NCBI GenBank assembly: GCA_963632245.1
Contig: CAVGTF010000064.1
Span: forward strand, 1-12,852
Origin: UBA1724 sp963632245
GTDB lineage: Bacteria; Verrucomicrobiota; Lentisphaeria; Oligosphaerales; Oligosphaeraceae
Direction of reading: 5' to 3'
Length of the DNA: 12,852 nt
Under the pieces are notes generated by a model, which saw nothing but the letters and a program-made list of their open reading frames with translations, was not told the DNA's origin and did not search any database. Shown in pieces: positions 7,109 through 12,818 of this stretch; within the stretch, counting starts at the first letter, position 1, and each line of letters opens with the position of its first letter. A program made the translations under genes and the position numbers.

Positions 7109-7162
7109 GTAGGCGGAAGAAATTAAGCAGGGGTACGGGGGCGGCAACCCCAGTCCTTTGGG
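7109..7162 (+). repeat. GGCGGAAGAA...GTCCTTTGG intergenic element, copy 1
   Basis: Just after the GH36 stop the sequence runs TAGGCGGAAGAAATT, GCAGGGGTACGGGGGCGGCA and ACCCCAGTCCTTTGG, with GGGGT/ACCCC able to pair. Closely matching copies lie on the minus strand at 11098-11157 and 12760-12818. A fragment containing only the CCGCC-GTA-GGCGG hairpin plus GAAGA lies at 7221-7238. Confidence 0.8.
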
Positions 7163-7220
7163 TCCCCGGCTAGGAAAGCGCCGCTCCGGTGCAGGGGCGC
7201 TGTCGAAGCGGCATCGGTTA

Positions 7221-7238
7221 CCGCCGTAGGCGGAAGAG
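7221..7238 (+). repeat. Fragment of the GGCGGAAGA element
   Basis: CCGCC-GTA-GGCGG followed by AAGAG repeats the left end of the element at 7109-7162 and matches the hairpin CCGCCGTAGGCGG in the 11098-11157 copy. The rest of the element is absent. Confidence 0.5.
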
Positions 7239-7280
7239 CCGTGCAGCGCCCCCCGCATTGCCCATTCCTAACTTGCAACT

Positions 7281-7410
7281 GCGGCGCGCTCTAGCGCCGC
7301 CGGCGGTTTGGCGACGCGGAACGCGGCGACAAGGCCCACTGCAGAGTGTCCGAAACTCCTCCTTCCTCTTTCCTCTTTTTTTCAATAGGCGACTCCGCAG
7401 AGTCGCCTAT
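7281..7410 (+). repeat. Intergenic mosaic repeat, copy C, ending in an 11-bp hairpin
   Basis: The hairpin GCGGCGC-GCTCTA-GCGCCGC (7281-7300) matches the first hairpin of copy B. The block GCCCACTGCAGAGTGT (7334-7349) matches the reverse complement of copy A with one change. A pyrimidine tract (7356-7383) follows. A perfect 11-base-pair stem comes next, 7385-7395 with 7400-7410 around loop CGCA. The strong stem just before the riboswitch could end transcription coming from the GH36 gene, but only ATTAT follows it, not a T-run. Confidence 0.75.
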
Positions 7411-7421
7411 ATTATCCCAAA

Positions 7422-7506
7422 GTCACGGGGTGCTGCCCGGCGAGTGCCGGGAATGGCTGAGATAACACCCGAGAACCTGATCCGGATAATGCCGGCGGAG
7501 GAATGA
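7422..7506 (+). promoter_or_regulatory. TPP riboswitch (THI element) upstream of cytX
   Basis: The conserved thiamine pyrophosphate aptamer is clear. GGGTG (7428-7432) pairs with CACCC (7466-7470). A 6-bp P3 stem CCCGGC-GAGT-GCCGGG spans 7436-7451. The invariant CTGAGA (7457-7462), ACCTGAT (7475-7481) and GGATAATGCC (7484-7493) are present. The 3' side contains GGAGGA (7497-7502), the Shine-Dalgarno sequence of cytX, and a short TCA/TGA pairing (7423-7425 with 7504-7506) could close P1 over it. TPP binding would therefore be expected to block ribosome access, a translational switch. There is no room for a separate terminator hairpin between aptamer and start codon. Confidence 0.95.
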
Positions 7507-7507
7507 A

Positions 7508-8662
7508 ATGAAAGAGAGCACATTGTCGTGCGTCCGTGACGGGCGCAGATTTGGTCTGATTTGGTTTGGCGCCGCGATTTCTCTAGCGGAGATCGAGGCG
7601 GGTTTGTGGAGTCGCGGAAGCCTCTCCGCGGTGATATTGGGGCATGTATTAGGAGGGCTCATGCTCTTCGTGGCCGGCATGATCGGCGCACGCACCCAGA
7701 AAAATGGCATGGAGTGCACCCGCGCCTTCTTTGGAAAGGGCGGCATGACCTTCTTTGCCTTGGCGAACTTCCTGCAACTCATTGGCTGGACCGCCGTCAT
7801 GCTCTCCCAGGGCGCCGATGCCGCAAAGGCGCTATTACCGGGCGTCCCGCTGTGGGTCTTGACCGCCATCCTAGGAGCGCTGGTGGTCGCCTGGCTCTTC
7901 GTGGGACTGCGCTCCTTCTCCCTGATCTCGACCTGCACCATGACGTTACTGCTCCTCATGGTCGCAGTGCTCACCTTCCGGGTCTTCCGCGGCGCCACAC
8001 CCGTGCCCCTGGAAGAAGCGCCCTCCTTCTGGAGCGTCTTTGAGCTGTCCCTGGCAATGCCGCTCTCCTGGCTGCCACTCATCTCCGACTATACCCGCGA
8101 GGCAAAATGCCCCCGCACCGCCTGCGCCACCTCCGCAATCGTCTATACCCTGGGGAGCATCTGGATGTATGCCGTCGGCATCGGACTGGCGCGCCTGGGA
8201 CAGGACAACATCGCCGCCGGCATCCTCCACGTGAACATGGGGCTCTGGGCGCTCTTCATCGTCCTGGTCTCCACCACCACCACCACCTTTCTGGACGCCT
8301 ACAGCGCCGGCGAATCCATCAAGGCACTCTTCGCGAAGGTGCCCCCGAAGGCGGTAGGCGCACTGGTCTGCCTGATCGGTGTCGTGCTCTCCCTGGCCGG
8401 AATCATGGCGAACTACACCGATTTCCTCTATCTCATCTCCTCACTCTTCGCCCCCATGGCCACCGTCATGATCGTCGCGTGGCTCCTCAAAAAGACCTGG
8501 ATCCCCGGAAATATCCTCGCATTCGCCGCCGGATTCCTGGCATACCAACTCTGCCAGCGATTCCCCACACAGTGCCGTAATCTCCCGCCATCCCTCACCG
8601 CAATCGCACTGGCCGCAATCCTGGCACTGACATTGAATGCACTGCGGGGGAAAAAGGCTTAG
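7508..8662 (+). CDS. cytX: CytX-type transporter, thiamine pyrimidine precursor (HMP) permease
   Basis: The 384-residue integral membrane protein belongs to the NCS1 (cytosine/allantoin permease) family, CytX branch, predicted to import hydroxymethylpyrimidine or a related thiamine precursor. Hydrophobic stretches fit about 11-12 membrane helices. Family marks are IWFGAAISLAEIEAG (residues 18-32), WLPLISDYTREAK (188-200) and VSTTTTTFLDAYSAGES (254-270). The length is typical. The ATG at 7508 lies 6 bases after GGAGG. A two-codon ATG-AAA-TGA at 7503 overlaps it. The TPP riboswitch directly upstream supports both the transport role and shut-off when thiamine is plentiful. No thiamine biosynthesis gene is adjacent, so the cell may scavenge the pyrimidine and finish the vitamin with enzymes encoded elsewhere. 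The exact substrate is an inference from family and riboswitch. Confidence 0.93.
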   Translation: MKESTLSCVRDGRRFGLIWFGAAISLAEIEAGLWSRGSLSAVILGHVLGGLMLFVAGMIGARTQKNGMECTRAFFGKGGMTFFALANFLQLIGWTAVMLSQGADAAKALLPGVPLWVLTAILGALVVAWLFVGLRSFSLISTCTMTLLLLMVAVLTFRVFRGATPVPLEEAPSFWSVFELSLAMPLSWLPLISDYTREAKCPRTACATSAIVYTLGSIWMYAVGIGLARLGQDNIAAGILHVNMGLWALFIVLVSTTTTTFLDAYSAGESIKALFAKVPPKAVGALVCLIGVVLSLAGIMANYTDFLYLISSLFAPMATVMIVAWLLKKTWIPGNILAFAAGFLAYQLCQRFPTQCRNLPPSLTAIALAAILALTLNALRGKKA

Positions 8663-9155
8663 TACCAAGCAGAAAAGTGGTTCGTGGCTAGCTGTAAGGC
8701 CTCTCCGCGGGAATTCCGCCGCCCATAATGGCGGCGGGACCATGACTGCCCGCGAAAAAGCCTGCAATGAATAACGAAAGGACGGAAACTCTTGCCCCCG
8801 CTCCCCTGCTCTCCTACCATTCCCGCGCCCATCGCACTTTTCTTCAAAACCAGAAAATTTCAATCGAATAATTTTCTGCCTAAAAAAATTGCGCTTTTCT
8901 TGCGGATTCCTGTACATAACTTGTAGAAAGGCTGTAAAGAACTCCGCATGTCTTTGGCATTGCAGGGACTTTGCGGAATGGTAAAAATGCAGGTCTTTTC
9001 GCAGGAGCGCGTCCTGCCGGAAGAATCGTGCCAAGACATCCCGGATGCCCCGAAAAATTGTAGAAAAATTTTTCCTCTGGGCGTGTTCAAGGACTTACGC
9101 GGATATGGCGGAAAAATTCCTCGATTACGGAGGGTTCGGAGCTTGTAAGACCACG
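8663..9155. other. Gene-free region between cytX and the dnaA leader
   Basis: No convincing gene is visible. Short open frames on both strands (for example 66 codons at 8948 on the plus strand) have no recognisable features. The region holds a repeat-family hairpin (8716-8737), an AT-rich patch at about 8845-8900, a hairpin GCAGGA-GCGCG-TCCTGC (9001-9017), and an AT-rich hairpin GAAAAATT-GTAGAAA-AATTTTTC (9052-9074). Because dnaA follows, I looked for an origin, but found no TTATCCACA-type DnaA boxes. Confidence 0.5.
8716..8737. repeat. Repeat-family hairpin, CCGCCGCC stem with CATAAT loop
   Basis: An 8-bp perfect stem (CCGCCGCC 8716-8723, GGCGGCGG 8730-8737) encloses CATAAT. It has the same stem as the hairpin at 11009-11030, and a loop one swap away from CATATT, the reverse complement of that hairpin's loop. 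It lies 54 bases after the cytX stop and could serve as a 3'-end structure. Confidence 0.7.
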
Positions 9156-9159
9156 AAAG

Positions 9160-9467
9160 ACGGCTTACCTTCCTCTCATGCCGTGATCACCGGGTGCCTC
9201 CCGTAAAAGGGAGGGTCCTCCCGGCGATTCCCTCTGACGGGTCGCAGCCATTTTTCCCCTTTGGGCGACGCGGCGTCTCTGATTCTTCCTGTGTGCCGTC
9301 CAGGCGCGACGGGGACTGTCTCCCCGCTGACGATCTGGCCGGCTCTTTTGTCCCTAGAGGGCAAACCACTTTCCCGGGGCGGATGCCCGCGGCTCGAGGG
9401 GGAGCCGGATTGCTTCCGCACCCACAAAACCTACATCCTACCATTCCCGAGGGGAAACGCCCCGGGA
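9160..9467 (+). promoter_or_regulatory. Highly structured presumptive leader of dnaA
   Basis: A chain of short GC-rich hairpins ends 25 bases before the dnaA start. They are ACGGC/GCCGT (9160-9184); CCGGG/CCCGG (9190-9224) enclosing CCTCCC-GTAAAA-GGGAGG; GACG/CGTC (9267-9277); CCGTC/GACGG (9296-9312); GGGGA-CTGTC-TCCCC (9311-9325); GGGC-GGAT-GCCC (9377-9388); CGGCTC/GAGCCG (9390-9407); and CCC.GGGG/CCCCGGG (9446-9466). Two of them share bases 9311-9312 and so exclude each other. This could be a regulatory 5' UTR or an unrecognised structured RNA. It matches no RNA family I can name from its sequence, and no promoter was identified. Confidence 0.4.
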
Positions 9468-9492
9468 TGGCGCAAGAACACCTTCAACCGTA

Positions 9493-10932
9493 ATGGCGCT
9501 GGACAAGCCCGAAAATCTATCTTTCCTCTGGGAGCAGTGTTGCCGACTGCTGGACGAGCGAATCACCCCCCGTGTGGTCAATATGTGGTTCGGTCCTGCA
9601 GCGGCCTCCCCCGTCTCCCTCACGGACGAACAGTTTATCCTGGGCTTCCCCCCGGATTCCTTCCTGGATTGGGCAGAGAACTACCGCAGCGATGTGGAGG
9701 TCTGCCTGGAGAAGGTACTGGGACGCCATGTGGAGGTCCTTTTCCAGGCCGGTGCCTACAACACCAACAGCGACTCCGAGAAATCCGAGGAGAGCGCCGC
9801 TGCCGCCAGCCCCGCGTCCGTGACGGCTTCCGCCGCATCTGGCGCGCCCTCCTCGAAGGATCTGGCGCAAGCCGAAGCGACCCTGAAGAGCCTGAACCGG
9901 CTCTTCTCCTTCCAGACTTTCGTGGTGGGCGAAAATACGCAATTCGCCTTCACCTGCTGCAAGGAAGTGGCCGCGCATCCCGGCGAATCCAAGAACCCGC
10001 TCTTCATCCATGGTCCCAGCGGACTGGGCAAGACGCACCTCCTCCAGGCAATCGCCCGGGAGGTCGTGGAGCAGGATCCCCGCAAGAAGGTAGTCTACAT
10101 GCCCAGCGAGCAGTTCGGCAATCTCTACGTGGAGGCCGTCCGCGGCGGAAATGCCCAGCAGTCCATGCGGGAATTCCGCCAGCGTTTCCGCAACGTGGAT
10201 GTGCTCCTGATTGACGACGTGCAGTTCTTCTGTGGGAAGGACGGCATGCAGGAGGAGTTCTTCCACACCTTCAACGAGCTCTACAACGGCCACAAGCAGA
10301 TCGTCTGCGCCTCCGACCGCATTCCGCAGGACATGCCCGGTCTGGAAAAGCGACTGGTCTCCCGCTTCGAATGGGGTCTCACCGTAGATATCACTCCGCC
10401 CGATCTCCAGACCCGCGTCGCCATCCTGGAGGAAAAGCAGCACGCCTTCTCCCGGAAACTCCCCAACGACATCCTGGAGTATCTGGCGCAGCGCATCAAG
10501 AGCAACGTGCGGAATCTGGAGAGCTCGCTATTGACCCTGCAGGCGTATCTCGACATGGTCCCCCTCCAGCGCTACCAGGAGGTCACCAAGGCACTGGTCG
10601 ACAAGGTGGTCGGAAACAAGTTCGAGGTGGATGCCGCCATGCAGCTCACCGTCAGCCGCATCCAGGAATTCGTTGCCCGGCGCTACGATGTCCGTATCCA
10701 GGACATGCGCGGGAAGAGCCGGCAGACCGAAATCACCGTCCCGCGGCAAATCGCCATGTATCTCTCCCGGAAGATGACCGAGAAGTCCCTTCCCGAAATC
10801 GCCGCCGGCTTTGACAAGAGCCACCCCACCGTCCTGCACTCGATCTCCGTCGTCGAAAAGAAAATCGAGAAGTCCGAGGACTTCCGACAGGAAATCGCAG
10901 ACCTGGAACGGAAGATATACGAGAACGGCTAA
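9493..10932 (+). CDS. dnaA: Chromosomal replication initiator protein DnaA
   Basis: The 479-residue protein binds origin DNA, oligomerises with ATP and opens the origin. Domain I (about residues 1-85) contains LWEQCCRLLDERITPRVVNMWF. Domain II (about 88-128) is a Ser/Ala/Glu-rich linker. Domain III is the AAA+ ATPase with Walker A GPSGLGKTH (174-182), Walker B LLIDDVQFF (238-246), sensor 1 near ASDR (273-276), the RLVSRFEWGL box (287-296) with its conserved arginines, and the sensor 2 arginine in VRNLESS (339-345). Domain IV (from about 380) ends in the helix-turn-helix with SLPEIAAGFDKSHPTVLHS (432-450). That signature is one residue shorter than the usual F-G-G-R-D-H-T-T-V-L-H and has Pro where Thr is usual. 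There is no Shine-Dalgarno sequence at ATG 9493. No dnaN or origin is next to it. Confidence 0.97.
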   Translation: MALDKPENLSFLWEQCCRLLDERITPRVVNMWFGPAAASPVSLTDEQFILGFPPDSFLDWAENYRSDVEVCLEKVLGRHVEVLFQAGAYNTNSDSEKSEESAAAASPASVTASAASGAPSSKDLAQAEATLKSLNRLFSFQTFVVGENTQFAFTCCKEVAAHPGESKNPLFIHGPSGLGKTHLLQAIAREVVEQDPRKKVVYMPSEQFGNLYVEAVRGGNAQQSMREFRQRFRNVDVLLIDDVQFFCGKDGMQEEFFHTFNELYNGHKQIVCASDRIPQDMPGLEKRLVSRFEWGLTVDITPPDLQTRVAILEEKQHAFSRKLPNDILEYLAQRIKSNVRNLESSLLTLQAYLDMVPLQRYQEVTKALVDKVVGNKFEVDAAMQLTVSRIQEFVARRYDVRIQDMRGKSRQTEITVPRQIAMYLSRKMTEKSLPEIAAGFDKSHPTVLHSISVVEKKIEKSEDFRQEIADLERKIYENG

Positions 10933-10990
10933 CACTGCATCGCATTGTAGCGCAAGGCGATACAGCATAGCAACTAGCGGCTAGCTATAT

Positions 10991-11040
10991 GGTGCCGCAG
11001 GCGCTATTCCGCCGCCAATATGGGCGGCGGTAATGCACGC
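10991..11040 (+). repeat. Direct repeat copy 1 (50 bases) with AATATG-loop hairpin
   Basis: These 50 bases match 11219-11268 at 48 positions, differing only at the ninth and nineteenth base. Inside lies CCGCCGCC (11009-11016), loop AATATG and GGCGGCGG (11023-11030). It begins 59 bases after the dnaA stop. Confidence 0.9.
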
Positions 11041-11097
11041 TATTTTGCACGCAAGAAGCGTATCCCCCTATAAAACCGCCCTCTCCCGCGCATGGCC

Positions 11098-11157
11098 CCC
11101 AAAGGACGGGAGGTTGCCGCCCCCGTCCCCCCGGAAAATTTCTTCCGCCTACGGCGG
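11098..11157 (-). repeat. GGCGGAAGAA...GTCCTTTGG intergenic element, copy 2
   Basis: On the minus strand this reads CCGCCGTAGGCGGAAGAAAT, then GGGGACGGGGGCGGCAACC, then CGTCCTTTGG, matching the copies at 7109-7162 and 12760-12818 with small internal changes. It separates the two 50-base direct repeats. Confidence 0.75.
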
Positions 11158-11218
11158 CCTATGCTGGCGCATGCGCCAGCAGCCTGTAGGGAGTAGGGAG
11201 AAAGTAGCAGGTAAAAGC

Positions 11219-11392
11219 GGTGCCGCTGGCGCTATTTCGCCGCCAATATGGGCGGCGGTAATGCACGCGCCGGTAAATTTCGGCGCGGGGTTTCGGCTTG
11301 CCGAAACCCTAGCCGAACTTCCTACTTCCTCCTTCCTCCCTCCTCCTTTTTTAGGCAGCATTACTGCCGCAGATCTGCGGCAGTAATCTGCC
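11219..11392 (+). repeat. Intergenic mosaic repeat, copy D, including direct repeat copy 2 and a long palindrome
   Basis: In order: the second 50-base repeat (11219-11268) with stem CGCCGCC/GGCGGCG around AATATG; the GCACGCGCCGGTAAAT module (11263-11278) forming CGCGCCG/CGGCGCG; hairpin GGGTTTCGG-CTTG-CCGAAACCC (11288-11309); a pyrimidine tract (11325-11352, with one A breaking an extension back to 11318); and a palindrome at 11360-11387. The palindrome is perfect over 28 bases, centred on AGATCT, and gains a further five pairs (GGCAG 11354-11358 with CTGCC 11388-11392) if C11359 is bulged. The palindrome overlaps the 3' end of the phosphoesterase gene and encodes its last eight residues and stop. 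Confidence 0.85.
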
Positions 11393-12641
11393 AGGTCATG
11401 TAGGTGCCATCGGCGTGGACGCGGAAGTATCGGACGCCGGGGTTACCGTCGTTATAGCCGGAGAGGGTGGCGGATTTGGTATATCCGAGAGTGATGCCGT
11501 TTTTATCGGTGCCCAGGAAGTCGTTCACGTGATCGTGGCCAAAGAAGGCACCCTTCATGTTTCCGCATTTGAGCCAGCTCTGGTAAAGAGTGCGTCCCTG
11601 ATAGGTATAGGGTTCGCTTTCGTAGACGATCTTCCGCGGGGGAGCGGGCGGCTCCTTCATCTGTCCGGTGACGCCGGGGGCCAGCGTCAGGAATTTCTCC
11701 ACCATGGGGCACCAGAGGGATCCCTCGGCACCCAGCATATATTTTCCGAGAGAGGGCACCCACGCCATTCCGGGGACGGGGATGGCATAGCGCTCGACCT
11801 CCGGGAGCCAGACGGCGCCCTGCGGCAGGGGCTGGATATGCTTTTTCAGGGGCTCACTATAGAAGGCCGCGGGATCCTTGGGATCGGCATCCACAGTCTC
11901 CAGAAATTGCGGGTGCGCCTCCTGGACGGGTGACACCTCCTGGAGAAGTCCATCCTCATAGACATCCCAGACGATGACATGCTGGAACCAGAGGCAGGGC
12001 AGATGGGAGGCATTCTCCTCGTACCATCGAATCTGTGCGTCATCGCAGAGGAATTCTCCCCAGGGGATCTTGGGGGTATTGGCGTTGTCCATGATCACCA
12101 GAAAGAACTTGTCCACGCCATCCTGGCGAAGGGCGATGGCGCCATTGCCCACGCCGTAGAGCTCAGGCACATCGAAGTCCACAAAGAGCTCGCCGCCCTG
12201 TTCCTTGAAGCAGTTATACTGCTCCTGACGATCCATGAGCTCGGGGCCCGTCTTCTGGGAATCGTGATTGCCGAAGGTGACCGCAAAACGGATATTGTGC
12301 TTTCTGAGAAGAGCCACAATGCGCTCCACCACCTTCGGGAAACTCTCGCGGTTTCCGAAGAGCCAGGTGTTATCGCCCGTAATGATCGCCAGCGAGGGAT
12401 GGACGCGACCGAGATTCTCGTCCAAGAGCCGGAAGGCCTCCTCGTTTACGGGATAATACTCATGCATATCCGTGATCTGGCAGAGAACAAAATCACCATT
12501 GGCATCGAAATCCAGACCCGGGAATTGGGAAGAAGAACCACTGCGCGGCTCTTCCGCCGCGGAAATGGTCGCAGACTGCGCTGAAAGGGAGGAGGCAGAA
12601 ATCATAAGGAAGAAAGCAAAAAACAGCGAGGCTATTCGCAT
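11361..12641 (-). CDS. Secreted calcineurin-like metallophosphoesterase with tandem W-P repeats
   Basis: The 426-residue protein starts with MRIASLFFAFFLMISASSLSA, a signal peptide probably cleaved near residues 20-22, so it acts outside the cytoplasm. The two-metal phosphoesterase motifs are complete: DMH (Asp58, His60), GDN (89-91), GNHD (124-127), a histidine in WFQHVIVWD (His221) and FFGHDHVNDF (367-376). GHDHVNDF and the GDN/GNHD context resemble the Dcr2/purple-acid-phosphatase-29 type. Between His221 and GHDH lies an insertion with three tandem 16-residue repeats (residues 276-323). The gene's last eight codons and stop lie in a long palindrome belonging to a repeat module. ATG 12641 places the start at the signal peptide; an in-frame ATG at 12668 adds nine residues read from heptamer-like sequence. 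The substrate is unknown. Confidence 0.88.
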   Translation of the reverse strand: MRIASLFFAFFLMISASSLSAQSATISAAEEPRSGSSSQFPGLDFDANGDFVLCQITDMHEYYPVNEEAFRLLDENLGRVHPSLAIITGDNTWLFGNRESFPKVVERIVALLRKHNIRFAVTFGNHDSQKTGPELMDRQEQYNCFKEQGGELFVDFDVPELYGVGNGAIALRQDGVDKFFLVIMDNANTPKIPWGEFLCDDAQIRWYEENASHLPCLWFQHVIVWDVYEDGLLQEVSPVQEAHPQFLETVDADPKDPAAFYSEPLKKHIQPLPQGAVWLPEVERYAIPVPGMAWVPSLGKYMLGAEGSLWCPMVEKFLTLAPGVTGQMKEPPAPPRKIVYESEPYTYQGRTLYQSWLKCGNMKGAFFGHDHVNDFLGTDKNGITLGYTKSATLSGYNDGNPGVRYFRVHADGTYMTWQITAADLRQ

Positions 12642-12643
12642 AA

Positions 12644-12657
12644 TAACAATGCGCAAT
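12644..12657 (-). repeat. Two decayed heptamer units upstream of the phosphoesterase start
   Basis: The minus strand reads CATTGCG, CATTGTT, ATT and then the ATG. These units resemble the CATTGCA heptamers that abut the dehydrogenase start at 1580. Confidence 0.45.
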
Positions 12658-12759
12658 GTGTGGTGCAACGAATTTACAAGACAGATGCGGGAATTCTGTG
12701 GAATTTCTGCAGTTTTTTCAAGCCCTAGCCACGGGACAGTTTTCTATCGGGAAGGGTAT

Positions 12760-12818
12760 CCAAAGGACTGGGGCTGCGCCCCCGTACCCCTGCCTAGCTT
12801 CTTCCGCCTACCGGCGGT
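12760..12818 (-). repeat. GGCGGAAGAA...GTCCTTTGG intergenic element, copy 3
   Basis: On the minus strand this reads CCGCCGGTAGGCGGAAGAAG, GCAGGGGTACGGGGGCGCAG and CCCCAGTCCTTTGG, nearly the same as the copy at 7109-7162. GGGGC-GCA-GCCCC forms a tight hairpin. It lies upstream of the phosphoesterase gene near the right edge. Nothing else is recognisable from 12670 to the window end. Confidence 0.8.

Noticed and set aside
8663..9492. Chromosome origin upstream of dnaA
   Set aside because: No TTATCCACA-type boxes or clustered 9-mers were found by eye, and dnaN, rpmH and similar neighbours are missing.
9261..10214. Plus-strand 317-codon frame overlapping the start of dnaA
   Set aside because: It runs through the hairpin-rich leader and then out of frame through dnaA, and has no recognisable domain.
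11033..11386. Plus-strand 117-codon frame after dnaA ending in ITAADLRQ
   Set aside because: It is made of repeat modules. Its end equals the phosphoesterase C-terminus only because that DNA is palindromic.
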